Positions 1-8,216 of a DNA stretch of 30,383 nt are shown one piece after another. Origin of the DNA: Bdellovibrionales bacterium (GTDB lineage Bacteria; Bdellovibrionota; Bdellovibrionia; Bdellovibrionales; UBA840); contig JAGRAL010000224.1 of the NCBI GenBank assembly GCA_020434605.1, positions 1-30,383 on the forward strand, given 5' to 3'. The notes under the pieces were generated by a model. It was not told where the DNA came from. It saw only the letters and a list, made by a program, of their open reading frames with translations, and did not search any database. The stretch's first letter is position 1. Every line of letters begins with the position of its first letter. The position numbers and the translations under genes were made by a program.

Positions 1-729
1 TTTGCAATTATTTTTCCAAACGATCCTTATGGTACTGAGTTTGCCAATATTTTTTGGGACGAAGTTTTATCTAGAGGTGGGCAAATCACCGCTGCCCAGC
101 CATATGCTTCTGGAGAAACAGACTTTCGTGCTGTGATACAACGTTTGGTTGGCTCTTATTATGTTGAAGACAGAAGAGATGAGTACAGTATTCGATTAAA
201 GCAGTGGAAAGAAAAAAACAAAAATGCTCGTAATAGCCCCGATGACTTACTACCTCCAGTAGTTGATTTTGATGCTTTGTTTATCCCAGATAACACTAAA
301 GCCTTGGGACAGATCGCGCCTATGCTCGAGTTTAATGATGTTAAAGGCCTAACAATGCTGGGAACCAACCTTTGGAACACGTCCTCGTTTTTAAATCGCG
401 TAGGAAAATACGGCGAACAAACAATTTTTGTCGACACTTATACAGCATCAGAAAGCTCTGTTGAAAAACAAAAGTTTGAAGAGTCCTACCAGAAAATTTT
501 TGGTGATAAGCCAGACCCTATCGTTACTCAATCTTATGAAGTAGCCAAAATCCTGCGATCTCTTATAGAACGAGGTGTACGTAGTCGCTCGTCCCTTCAG
601 TCTGCGCTTAAGGATATTAATAACTTTCCTGGTGTTTCAGGGCCCCTAACTATGTCTAAGGATAGGGAAATTTTAAAACCTGTAACGGCTCTTACTGTAA
701 AGGCTGGAAAAATCATTAGCTTGGAGTAA
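1..729 (+). CDS. Type 1 periplasmic-binding-fold protein (Peripla_BP_6/LppC-like), 3' part only
   Basis: The frame is open from the first base of the window and ends at TAA 727-729, so the start lies upstream. The 242 visible residues look like the C-terminal two thirds of a type 1 periplasmic-binding fold. They contain an N-D-P-Y-G-x-E-F segment near visible residue 7, a D-F-D-A-L-F-I-P-D strand around residues 97-105, and the closing 'GVSGPLTMSKDRE' segment typical of branched-chain amino acid receptor and LpoA/LppC-like proteins. A charged insert rich in Lys, Glu and Asn sits around residues 60-85. Such proteins either bind a small ligand for an ABC transporter or, as LpoA/LppC relatives, activate peptidoglycan synthases. 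No transporter genes are adjacent, which slightly favours the second role, but this is inference. The family call is fairly secure; the exact role is not. Confidence 0.75.
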   Translation, partial: FAIIFPNDPYGTEFANIFWDEVLSRGGQITAAQPYASGETDFRAVIQRLVGSYYVEDRRDEYSIRLKQWKEKNKNARNSPDDLLPPVVDFDALFIPDNTKALGQIAPMLEFNDVKGLTMLGTNLWNTSSFLNRVGKYGEQTIFVDTYTASESSVEKQKFEESYQKIFGDKPDPIVTQSYEVAKILRSLIERGVRSRSSLQSALKDINNFPGVSGPLTMSKDREILKPVTALTVKAGKIISLE

Positions 730-770
730 TATAAGCATCACTTATAGCACTAAGCATAATATTTCATGAC

Positions 771-776
771 TATAAT
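771..776 (+). promoter_or_regulatory. Candidate -10 element for the DksA-like gene
   Basis: A perfect TATAAT lies in the gap between the binding-protein gene and the DksA-like gene. It would place the transcript start near 783 and leave a leader of about 64 bases. No convincing -35 hexamer sits 16-18 bases upstream, so this is a weak prediction from one element. Confidence 0.3.
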
Positions 777-846
777 TTAACCCTTTTTAGCTTCTGACTG
801 TCATACTCTTGAACCTTGGGCCTTGAGCCTAGGTCAGGGGGACCAG

Positions 847-1212
847 ATGCCAAATAAAGACGTGATTGAAAAATGTAAGTCAAAACTCTTAAGTGCAAAA
901 GAAGACTTATTATCACTTCGTCGTTCAACAGCAGCTGAGATCACACAGCCTGATTCGGGAGGCGATGAAGCTGATCAAAGCATACGATGCATTAACGAAG
1001 TAAGAACTGTAGAATTAAACGAACGCATCAGAATGCAAATCTACGAAATTGATCTCGCTCTACACAGAATTATAGAGGGAACTTACGGTTTCTGCGAAGA
1101 GACTGGTGAACCAATAGAGATCGAAAGACTGCTTGCCATCCCGTGGACAAGATTAAGTATTGAGGGCGCAGAACTGCGCGAAAACATAAGTAAACGTTAT
1201 GCGCGAGGCTAG
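847..1212 (+). CDS. DksA/TraR-family RNA polymerase regulator with degenerate zinc finger
   Basis: 121 residues, the size of a short DksA/TraR-family protein. These bind in the RNA polymerase secondary channel and modulate initiation, often with ppGpp. I chose ATG 847 because a strong ribosome site (AGGGGGA, about 836-842) sits 5 bases upstream; a TTG at 823 in the same frame lacks one. Residues 5-75 form the two-helix coiled coil. The tip carries D40-x-x-D43-x-S45, against D-x-x-D-x-A in DksA. The globular end has the family pattern Y80-G-x-C83, I90, R94-L95-x-A97-x-P99, but the four zinc positions read Cys83, Thr86, Ser104, Gly107. Only one cysteine remains, so zinc binding in the usual way is unlikely. 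This resembles the cysteine-poor DksA2 type known from Pseudomonas, but is further reduced. Family membership is secure; activity on polymerase is inferred. Confidence 0.85.
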   Translation: MPNKDVIEKCKSKLLSAKEDLLSLRRSTAAEITQPDSGGDEADQSIRCINEVRTVELNERIRMQIYEIDLALHRIIEGTYGFCEETGEPIEIERLLAIPWTRLSIEGAELRENISKRYARG

Positions 1213-1349
1213 TTTTAGTACCTTAGTCAGAGCGGCCTTCGTTTAGTTTTTAAGTAACAAGTCTAAGACTCAAGAAAATAAGTAAAGCCCTTCCACCACA
1301 ATCCGAAATAGCTTTAGAACATAAAAAGCCGCTGATTGTTGGAGGGCGC

Positions 1350-3767
1350 ATGAGCTTTAATGAAAACACCGTTGAGATCCCATCTTCATTGCCGATGATT
1401 CCTGTGAGAGATCTTGTTGTATTTCCCTACATGATTTTACCATTATTTGTAGGAAGAGAATCATCTATCAAGGCAGTAGAAACAGCCCTTGCTAATAACA
1501 GAATGATTTTCTTAGCTTCACAAAAAGAATTCAATGAAGAAAATCCAACTCCTGAGACTATTTATACTACTGGTACTGTCGCAATGATCATGAGAATGAG
1601 AAAGCTTGCTGACGGACGAGTGAAGATCTTAGTTCAAGGTGTAGCAAAAGCTCGTATCACTAACTATTTGAGTGCCGGTGACTCATTTGTAGTGCAAGTT
1701 GAAAAAATTCATGAGCCAGCAAATACTCTAACTGTAGAAATTGAAGCAATGATGAGAAACACTAAAGAGATGGTAGAAAAACTAATTTCTTTAGGTAAAA
1801 TGCTAACTCCAGACATTTTATTAATATTAGATGATGTTAGTGATCCAGCAAGATTTGCTGACTTGGTTGCATCTAACCTTGGTCTTAAGGTTTCTGATGC
1901 GCAAACCATTTTAGAAATGTCTGATGCCAAAGAAAGACTATTATTAGTTAACGAATACTTGGTAAGTGAACTTGAAGTAATGCAAATGCAAAGTCGCATC
2001 CGCAATACTGCAAAAGATGAAATGACAAAATCTCAACGAGAATATTTTTTACGTGAACAGCTTCGCGCCATTAAAAATGAACTTGGTGAGGGAGAAGCTA
2101 AGGCTGATGAGTTTGAAGAGTTAAGAGAGCGCATTTTAAGCGCAAAGATGGCTCCAGATGTTGAGACCGAAGCTTTAAAACAATTACAACGTCTAGAAAG
2201 AATGCACCCAGATGCTTCTGAAGCATCAATGATCCGCACATATCTTGATTGGATGGCAGATCTTCCTTGGAGCACTGGGACAGTTGATAATTTAGATTTA
2301 GTACATGCAAAAAAAGTTTTAGATGAAGATCATTTTGAATTAAATAAAATTAAAGAGCGTATTCTTGAGTTCTTAGCTGTTAGACAATTAAAAACTAATG
2401 ATTTAAGAGGCCCTATTTTATGTTTTGCTGGCCCTCCGGGAGTTGGTAAAACTTCATTAGGCAAGAGCATCGCCCGCGCGATGGGAAGAGCGTATCACCG
2501 TATCTCATTAGGTGGTGTAAAAGATGAAGCCGAAATTCGTGGTCACCGTCGTACCTATGTTGGTGCAATGCCAGGAAAAGTAGTTCAAGCTCTTAAGGCA
2601 GTTAAAACAAACAATCCAGTTATCGTATTAGATGAAATTGACAAATTAGGTTCTGACTTTAGAGGTGATCCAAGTGCTGCTATGCTTGAGGTACTTGATC
2701 CTGAACAAAATAATACATTTAGAGATAATTACCTAAATGTTGATTTCGATTTAAGTAATGCCATGTTTATCGCTACGGCAAACGTAATCGAAAATATTCC
2801 GCAAGCCTTAAAAGATCGTATGGAGTTAATCCAACTTTCTGGTTACACAGAAGAAGACAAATTAAATATTGTAAAAAAACACATTATCGATCGTCAAATG
2901 GAATCAAATGGTATTACTAAAGACAATATCACTTTCACTGACGAAGGTATTCGCACTATCATTACAGGTTACACAAGAGAGTCTGGACTTCGTAATCTTG
3001 AGAGAGAAGTTGGTGGTGTATGTAGAAAAGTTGCAAAAGAACTTGTTCTTGGCAATAAAGATAAGGTTGTTGTAACTCCTGAGGTTGTTGAAAAACTACT
3101 TGGACCAGTTAAGTTTATGCGTGATGAAGAAATGCATGAAGATTTAGTTGGTATCGTTAACGGTCTTGCTTGGACAGCGGTTGGCGGTGAAGTATTGTTT
3201 ATCGAAGCTGTTAAGATGAAGGGTAAAGGCGGATTAGTTTTAACTGGTCAGCTTGGCGATGTAATGAAAGAATCTGCTCACGCAGCAATGTCATATGCAC
3301 GCGCGAATGCTAAGGCATTAAATATTAGTGAAGAGTGGTTTAAAAATTATGAAATTCACGTTCATATTCCAGCAGGAGCAATCCCTAAGGATGGTCCATC
3401 TGCCGGAATCACTATGGCGACATCTATTATCAGCTTAATTACAGATACTCCTGTTAGAGCTGATGTTGCGATGACTGGTGAGTTTACTCTTACAGGCCGC
3501 GTTCTTCCAATTGGTGGATTAAAAGAGAAGGCTTTGGCCGCACTTAGATACGGCGTAAAAGATGTAATTATACCTTTTGCGAACGTAAAAGATCTTTCTG
3601 ATATTCCAGAAGAATTCAAAAAGAAATTAAATTTTATACCAGTAAAACACATAGATGAGGTTTTAGCGGTTGCACTTAAGAAAGACTCTGGGGGTGCCAA
3701 GAAAAAGGCATCTTCAAATACGGGTGGTTCATCAAGCAAGCGACCAAAGATAGCGGTATCAATGTAA
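1350..3767 (+). CDS. lon: ATP-dependent protease Lon
   Basis: 805 residues, the normal length for bacterial LonA, a cytoplasmic hexameric protease that unfolds and degrades damaged and regulatory proteins. The N-terminal LON substrate domain begins with the characteristic 'PMIPVRDLVVFPYMILPLFV' (residues 15-34). The central coiled segment is followed by the AAA+ module with Walker A GPPGVGKT at 361-368 and Walker B 'VIVLDEIDK' near 428-436. The C-terminal protease domain has the catalytic Ser684 in P-K-D-G-P-S-A-G and Lys727 in G-G-L-K-E-K, 43 residues later as in E. coli Lon. The tail after about residue 785 is Ser/Gly/Lys-rich and probably disordered. ATG 1350 follows a GGAGG ribosome site at 1341-1345. 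No heat-shock (CTTGAA-CCCCAT type) promoter could be recognised in the 137-base upstream gap. Identity is near certain. Confidence 0.97.
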   Translation: MSFNENTVEIPSSLPMIPVRDLVVFPYMILPLFVGRESSIKAVETALANNRMIFLASQKEFNEENPTPETIYTTGTVAMIMRMRKLADGRVKILVQGVAKARITNYLSAGDSFVVQVEKIHEPANTLTVEIEAMMRNTKEMVEKLISLGKMLTPDILLILDDVSDPARFADLVASNLGLKVSDAQTILEMSDAKERLLLVNEYLVSELEVMQMQSRIRNTAKDEMTKSQREYFLREQLRAIKNELGEGEAKADEFEELRERILSAKMAPDVETEALKQLQRLERMHPDASEASMIRTYLDWMADLPWSTGTVDNLDLVHAKKVLDEDHFELNKIKERILEFLAVRQLKTNDLRGPILCFAGPPGVGKTSLGKSIARAMGRAYHRISLGGVKDEAEIRGHRRTYVGAMPGKVVQALKAVKTNNPVIVLDEIDKLGSDFRGDPSAAMLEVLDPEQNNTFRDNYLNVDFDLSNAMFIATANVIENIPQALKDRMELIQLSGYTEEDKLNIVKKHIIDRQMESNGITKDNITFTDEGIRTIITGYTRESGLRNLEREVGGVCRKVAKELVLGNKDKVVVTPEVVEKLLGPVKFMRDEEMHEDLVGIVNGLAWTAVGGEVLFIEAVKMKGKGGLVLTGQLGDVMKESAHAAMSYARANAKALNISEEWFKNYEIHVHIPAGAIPKDGPSAGITMATSIISLITDTPVRADVAMTGEFTLTGRVLPIGGLKEKALAALRYGVKDVIIPFANVKDLSDIPEEFKKKLNFIPVKHIDEVLAVALKKDSGGAKKKASSNTGGSSSKRPKIAVSM

Positions 3768-3790
3768 TATAAAGGTATGATAAAAGGCCA

Positions 3791-6163
3791 ATGTTTAGAT
3801 TTACCTTTTTATTTTACATCAGCATTATGCTACTTGGATTTGGAGCTCACTCAAAAGAGCTCCCTGTTTGCATTGGTAAAGGAAATCCCAAGAACGACTT
3901 CTATATCCGCGATTTAGAAAAAAAAATTGCTAGAGTTCAAAGCATCCCAAAAGAGATCGATGATTTAAAAAATAAAAATGCAGACTTAGATGAAGAGCTC
4001 GTAAAGTTGCAAAAAGAGCTTGTAGAAAAAGAAGCTAATGATGGCCGGATTAAAAAGTTTCAGGAGTCCACTCTAGCCAACTTGTCTGCCAGAAACACAA
4101 AAAAGTATCAAAACTGGCAAGACAGAATTCGTCGACTCGAAGAGGAAAAAACTGCGGCAATTGAGGCAACAAGAACTGCTTCTATCAATGCTCTTAATGA
4201 AAAAATTAAAAGTGAAATTTTGGCTGAAAACGAAAGGCATAAAAATTTTATTGATACAAGCATTCGTGAATCTGATGAGGCTCATAGAAAATTAAATGCT
4301 GAATATAAGCTTAGGGTTGCCAAGATTGAAAAGGACTACGCACAGTTTGTAAAAGTTAAGACTGGCTCTATCGACACGGCCCTAACCGAAAGATTGTCCG
4401 CGCAAGCAAAGCTTATTGGTACAATGACTGCCGAGTTTAATACTTGGAGAGCTCAGCAGTTAGAAATTATTCAAACCAAGCGCCTTGATGCAACTAGCCC
4501 GGACTTAATGCAGGAGTTGCGCGATCTAGAAAAAACATTTGCAGAAGAGCATGCAAAACAAAAAGCGGCTTTAGATGCAGAGCTCGCAAAGTTACCCGCT
4601 ATGCCAAAAAGTATTAAAGACGAACAATCGGCTATTGTTCAGGCAGAGATCGAAAAAGAATATGATAAAACTCAGGGGCTTTTAAAAAAAGCTCGTGAAG
4701 AATTTGATAAGTCTGACTTAGAACTGTCTAAGTCTAACAATGCCAAGATCGAAGCCGATAAAAAGAAGCATGGAGAGACCCTTTCTGCTATCGATGCTAG
4801 CAAAGAAAAACCTCTCGCTGATATCGATGATAATGCAAGCCGATTAATCCGTCGTAATACCGAGCTTGTAGCTCTTGCTGATAAAAAGGCACGAACACAA
4901 CTATCAAAAGATTACTCTGATTTGTTTTTACAGTTTCAAGACACTAATAGACAGGCCGATGCAACGATCAAGGGTATGTACGATAAAATTAATGCCATAA
5001 AAAATGAACAACTAGCTAACATCAAGATGATTTCTGAAGACTTGCCAAACGAGTTAAAAAAATTAGATTTTATCGCGTTGTGGTTAAAAGAAAGTCCTCT
5101 TTTTAATACTGAGGCCGGCGTTACATGTAACGGAGATTGTGAAAGAGCTATTACGAAAGCTCCTTTTCAAATATCTAGTAAAAATATCGATCAGGCTTGT
5201 ATTGAAAAAGCGATTGCTGGTAAAGCGGCAAATGAAACTCAAGTTTTATGCTCTGATGCGCAAAGCCCAAGACGCGAAACCAAAGACCTATGCGTTGATA
5301 AAAAGTTAGCTGACTATATTGGTTGGAGCTTAAACAAGGCTATTGATTGTTTGTCTGGTCCTTTTAATACGATTGATACTCAACTTACGTTTACAAAAAT
5401 TGCTAATGAGTCTACATTTCGCCCGTTTTATTCATACGGCGGTGGACATGGTATAGGACAAACCGTTGAGATCGCTCAAAATGAAATGTTTGGCCTTAAT
5501 GGTAATGGTTCATCACGAGCTACAGGTAGAAAATTTCTTGCACAGCTAATGGCTAATAGCCCTAACAGACAGTTGTGCGAAAAGTATAAGCCAATTTTTG
5601 ACTACGAAAAAGAGTATGAACTGGATATTACACCAAAAGAAAAACTTAAAGGTAAGATAGCATCATACCCGCAATACAAGCAGAGGTTGTTTGAGCCTGG
5701 AAAAAACAATGTCTGCCAATTTATATCTCTCGAAGAAGGAATGCACAGAAGCATACTTAATGGCCTAGGACTTTACTTGTATTACAAGGACGGGTTTTTA
5801 GATCAAAACCACGATGGAATCAATGAGCCGTCTGCCGACGAAGCTTTGCATAAAATCGGTATCAATAAAGAAAATAAAGATTATCAAAGCATGAAAGAGT
5901 ATTTTACTCTCGCTATGTACGGCCCAAGAGGACCTGGTGGTGCTATTACTCACTTAGTTTCTCAAAAAAACAATATTCTTACCATCACCGACTCTAAGGG
6001 CAAAAAAACACGAGTGCCACCTAATAAATTGGCTTTTAATGATTTTAAAGCAGCCGTTCAAAGACTATTTCCTTATATGGGTGCTATCGGTGTTACTCAG
6101 CAAGTTCTTGCTAAAAGAACCAACGATGGAGAGCTACTACAATGCGCTACAAAATATTACTAG
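3791..6163 (+). CDS. Secreted long coiled-coil protein with C-terminal lytic-transglycosylase-like domain
   Basis: 790 residues. An N-terminal signal peptide (about residues 1-21, hydrophobic 'FLFYISIMLLGFGAHS') sends it to the periplasm or outside. Residues 25-430 are highly charged, rich in Lys, Glu and Ala, and read as one long coiled coil. The C-terminal 300 residues form a cysteine-rich globular part. In it 'IANEST-F' with Glu540 followed by G-G-G-H-G-I-G-Q at about 550-557 matches the catalytic Glu and G-x-x-G-x-x-Q pattern of SLT-type lytic transglycosylases, which cut peptidoglycan. D671-x-N673-x-D675-G-x-x-E679 looks like a calcium loop. The start lies 23 bases after the lon stop and the next gene overlaps its end, so lon and these two may be co-transcribed. 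The rod-plus-enzyme layout would suit an enzyme held at a distance from its anchor. The peptidoglycan activity is inferred from the motif alone. Confidence 0.65.
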   Translation: MFRFTFLFYISIMLLGFGAHSKELPVCIGKGNPKNDFYIRDLEKKIARVQSIPKEIDDLKNKNADLDEELVKLQKELVEKEANDGRIKKFQESTLANLSARNTKKYQNWQDRIRRLEEEKTAAIEATRTASINALNEKIKSEILAENERHKNFIDTSIRESDEAHRKLNAEYKLRVAKIEKDYAQFVKVKTGSIDTALTERLSAQAKLIGTMTAEFNTWRAQQLEIIQTKRLDATSPDLMQELRDLEKTFAEEHAKQKAALDAELAKLPAMPKSIKDEQSAIVQAEIEKEYDKTQGLLKKAREEFDKSDLELSKSNNAKIEADKKKHGETLSAIDASKEKPLADIDDNASRLIRRNTELVALADKKARTQLSKDYSDLFLQFQDTNRQADATIKGMYDKINAIKNEQLANIKMISEDLPNELKKLDFIALWLKESPLFNTEAGVTCNGDCERAITKAPFQISSKNIDQACIEKAIAGKAANETQVLCSDAQSPRRETKDLCVDKKLADYIGWSLNKAIDCLSGPFNTIDTQLTFTKIANESTFRPFYSYGGGHGIGQTVEIAQNEMFGLNGNGSSRATGRKFLAQLMANSPNRQLCEKYKPIFDYEKEYELDITPKEKLKGKIASYPQYKQRLFEPGKNNVCQFISLEEGMHRSILNGLGLYLYYKDGFLDQNHDGINEPSADEALHKIGINKENKDYQSMKEYFTLAMYGPRGPGGAITHLVSQKNNILTITDSKGKKTRVPPNKLAFNDFKAAVQRLFPYMGAIGVTQQVLAKRTNDGELLQCATKYY

Positions 6164-6681
6164 TATTATACATTGTGATTGCTCCTCTATTTGCTTTTTC
6201 GCAATCGAGTCCTATTAAAGGCCCCGATGATGTACGTATTTATTTTGAAAAAACAGTTCAAAATATTAAGTCTACCAAAGACAATGGACAAAAAATTAAG
6301 ACTCTAGCTGCTTTAAGGAAGTTTCTGCGCCAAGAAATTGAGGCTAAATTAAAACTTCTTGATTCTACATATAATGAGTCTCTTGAAATGGAGAACCAGC
6401 TCTTAGCCACTAAAAACAAGTCTATCGCTAAAGAAGTTCAGTTTGTAAAATCTAAGCTCTCATTAGAAACTGCCATTTACGAGCAGCTTAACAACTACGA
6501 GTATGCTTTTAGAAATATCTTTACATATTTTGTCGATAGAAAACGAGATAAGATCACTGATTGCGAGGCGCTTGATAGCAGTATTGTTAATGCCTATCTA
6601 AGCACGGCCCCAGAAGGTTCCATCTTACCTACTCACGCCAAGCTTGCATTAGAGCTTACACAAAATCTTTGTTCTAAATAG
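6142..6681 (+). CDS. Small secreted protein, probable partner of the upstream coiled-coil protein
   Basis: 179 residues; I do not recognise the family. A clear signal peptide ('ILLVLYIVIAPLFAFS', residues 4-19) predicts export. The mature part is helical and charged, with two cysteines near the C-terminal third and end (in 'TDCEALD' and 'QNLCSK') that could form a disulfide. The ATG lies 22 bases inside the preceding gene in another frame, preceded by a TGGAGAG ribosome site, so translation is likely coupled. Size, export and coupling suggest that it works with the lytic-transglycosylase-like protein, for instance as a chaperone or inhibitor-like partner, but no motif supports a specific role. 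Confidence 0.7.
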   Translation: MRYKILLVLYIVIAPLFAFSQSSPIKGPDDVRIYFEKTVQNIKSTKDNGQKIKTLAALRKFLRQEIEAKLKLLDSTYNESLEMENQLLATKNKSIAKEVQFVKSKLSLETAIYEQLNNYEYAFRNIFTYFVDRKRDKITDCEALDSSIVNAYLSTAPEGSILPTHAKLALELTQNLCSK

Positions 6682-6705
6682 TCTAAAACCTCAATAAAAC
6701 CCTAC

Positions 6706-6736
6706 TTATCCACAGGCACACACGGCCTTATCCACA
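6706..6736 (+). promoter_or_regulatory. Pair of perfect DnaA boxes
   Basis: TTATCCACA occurs at 6706-6714 and again at 6728-6736, same orientation, 22 bp start to start (about two helical turns). An AT-rich tract with TTTATAAATAATAT follows at 6746-6759. The chance of two exact nonamers this close in 30 kb is small. They lie directly upstream of the Y1-transposase-like gene, where bound DnaA would cover a likely -35 region. No dnaA, dnaN or gidA-type genes are nearby, so a replication origin is not supported; a DnaA-regulated promoter or titration site is more likely. Confidence 0.6.
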
Positions 6737-6789
6737 TTTTTTGTGTTTATAAATAATATCGCTACCGAACTGCGTTAGGACTTGTTCGT

Positions 6790-7329
6790 GTGGTTTTTAC
6801 TGCCTACGATTTTTATGTGAAGAAAACTTTAGGGAAGATTAAATATAGAGACTCTTTTTTTGGCGGAAGCCTTCTTAAGAGTTCACATGCAAAAGTGGCA
6901 AGACCACTTTCATGCAAAAGACCAATGCATTTGGTTTTTAGATCTAGCCGCGCAAAAGGTCGGCATAGTTTTTTACTACCCAATAATGTTAAATTAATTA
7001 AAACTGTCTTACGCCTACAGAGTAAAAAGTTTAAAGTTACTATACTCTCGCAAAAGAATGCCGGTACGTACTTACATCTGTTTATTAAGGGTAAAAATAA
7101 AAAAGAAATTACAAATTTTATAAGAACAATTAGTGCACTCATTGCTCGTTATGTTCAGCGGGTGCATAAGGGATCTGCCGCGAAGAAGAAGTTTTGGGAC
7201 CAGCGTCCGTTCACTCGCATTGTTGAGGGGTATAATGGCTTAGGAGTAGCGCTTAGTTATATCATTCAAAACGAGCTTGAGGCACTAGGTGTGATTCCTT
7301 ATGTATCTAAATCTTTTAATTCTACTTAA
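6790..7329 (+). CDS. Y1/REP-associated (RAYT-like) transposase-family protein with altered HUH motif
   Basis: 179 residues from GTG 6790, with AGGA at 6777-6780 as ribosome site. It matches the single-copy Y1_Tnp/RAYT-like family common in deltaproteobacteria and Bdellovibrionota. Visible hallmarks are 'RPLSCKRPMHLVFRSSRAKG' (38-57), 'LHLFIKG' (95-101), 'FWDQRPFTRIVEG' (135-147) and 'SYIIQNELEALG' (156-167), where Tyr157 fits the catalytic tyrosine. In active members the metal site is His-hydrophobe-His; here the first His is Tyr94 (Y-L-H96), so one metal ligand appears lost. The first 30 residues are an extra N-terminal stretch. No terminal inverted repeats or target duplications flank it, so it is probably a domesticated nuclease-fold protein and not a live element. 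A paired DnaA-box site sits in its promoter region and a 9-bp hairpin follows its stop. Confidence 0.75.
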   Translation: MVFTAYDFYVKKTLGKIKYRDSFFGGSLLKSSHAKVARPLSCKRPMHLVFRSSRAKGRHSFLLPNNVKLIKTVLRLQSKKFKVTILSQKNAGTYLHLFIKGKNKKEITNFIRTISALIARYVQRVHKGSAAKKKFWDQRPFTRIVEGYNGLGVALSYIIQNELEALGVIPYVSKSFNST

Positions 7330-7344
7330 TTCAGTAGACTTCAA

Positions 7345-7377
7345 ACCCACTCCTTTAATCTAAGAGCTGGAGTGGGT
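7345..7377. terminator. 9-bp perfect hairpin between convergent genes
   Basis: ACCCACTCC (7345-7353) and GGAGTGGGT (7369-7377) form a perfect 9-bp GC-rich stem with a 15-base loop. It sits between the convergent Y1-transposase-like gene and the secreted-protein operon, where a bidirectional terminator is expected. Neither side has a proper T tract next to the stem, so termination would be inefficient or factor-assisted. A REP-like hairpin serving the neighbouring RAYT-like protein is the alternative. Confidence 0.45.
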
Positions 7378-7418
7378 AGTCATAGTTAGTAGGTGTTTAT
7401 TTTTCTCAATAACTAAAA

Positions 7419-8216
7419 CTATGGTTTAGATATTTGTTCCTCGTATGGAGTTCGTCTTAAATATACTTTTTTTAATGAGTAGGTATTGTAATCAATTCCT
7501 TTGTAATAGACCAATGTATCATTAGCCGCTACAACTTTTATATTTGGAAGTTGTACTAGTGTATCTATTTCTTTTAGTGGGTTTTCACTTACATCAATTT
7601 CATTTAATGACACCAAGCTTGCTAATAAAGACACATCTTGCAACTGATTTTCTCTAAGGCTGAGACGCTTTAATTTTTTTAAATACGATAAAGGCTTTAA
7701 GCTTACTATGTTTTGTCCGTCTAGCTTTAATTTATCACCAATATTTTTTTCAACGCTATCGCAACTAGCAGTTTTGGCAAACCTTTTTAGGCGGTCTATC
7801 GTATATTGCTCTTCTACACCTTTTTTTGCATATTTACAGTAATCTGCAAAATCCACTTCATGGCAAGTCTTTGATGACACTCTAGCGCTACTGATAATTG
7901 CAACTGTATCTGGTGTTCTTAACTCACTTATTTGCTGAAAGCCTAAGTCATTCAAAAAAATATCTTCTTTGGGTTGAAAATAAAGAGGACCCTCTATTAG
8001 TGTGATTTCTCCTATGCTTTCACCAAACTCATCTCCGACCAAATTGACATTTATATCTATGCTTTCACAATAAATTTCTTTTGAGGATTTATTGTGTAGT
8101 TTCAAATCTAGTGCCTGACGCTTGTCTTTTACATATAACTCTGTACTTACATCATTAGCAGCTTTGGCTGACACACAGCCTACAAGTACCAACATTACAA
8201 AAATAGCATTTTTCAT
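7419..8216 (-). CDS. Leucine-rich-repeat lipoprotein
   Basis: 265 residues, last gene of a seven-gene secreted-protein operon. ATG 8216 overlaps the preceding stop as TAATG, with GGAGAGAA as ribosome site. The N-terminus has a lipoprotein signal with lipobox L-V-G-C (Cys at residue 14), so the mature protein should be lipid-anchored. The middle is unrecognised. Residues around 165-235 hold three to four leucine-rich repeats of the internalin-like 22-residue kind, for example 'LKRLSLRENQLQDVSLLASL' followed by a unit with D-V-S-E-N-P-L. Such repeats bind proteins. Likely a surface or periplasmic binding component for the products of the operon; the partner is unknown. Confidence 0.75.
   Translation of the reverse strand: MKNAIFVMLVLVGCVSAKAANDVSTELYVKDKRQALDLKLHNKSSKEIYCESIDINVNLVGDEFGESIGEITLIEGPLYFQPKEDIFLNDLGFQQISELRTPDTVAIISSARVSSKTCHEVDFADYCKYAKKGVEEQYTIDRLKRFAKTASCDSVEKNIGDKLKLDGQNIVSLKPLSYLKKLKRLSLRENQLQDVSLLASLVSLNEIDVSENPLKEIDTLVQLPNIKVVAANDTLVYYKGIDYNTYSLKKVYLRRTPYEEQISKP

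Noticed and set aside
820..830. TTG start at 823 for the DksA-like gene
   Set aside because: The ATG at 847 has a strong ribosome site at the right distance and the extra eight residues are not part of the family.
1709..2310. Antisense open frames opposite lon
   Set aside because: Their protein sequences show no domain or start signal and lon is certain on the other strand.
6682..6789. Chromosomal replication origin at the DnaA box pair
   Set aside because: Only two boxes are present and no dnaA, dnaN, rpmH, parAB or gidA genes are nearby; a regulatory site fits better.
6790..7377. Complete active insertion sequence
   Set aside because: No terminal repeats or target duplication, and the metal motif is altered.
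7330..7418. Strong rho-independent terminator
   Set aside because: The 9-bp stem is real, but no T tract follows it on either strand, so it is reported only as a hairpin with possible termination.
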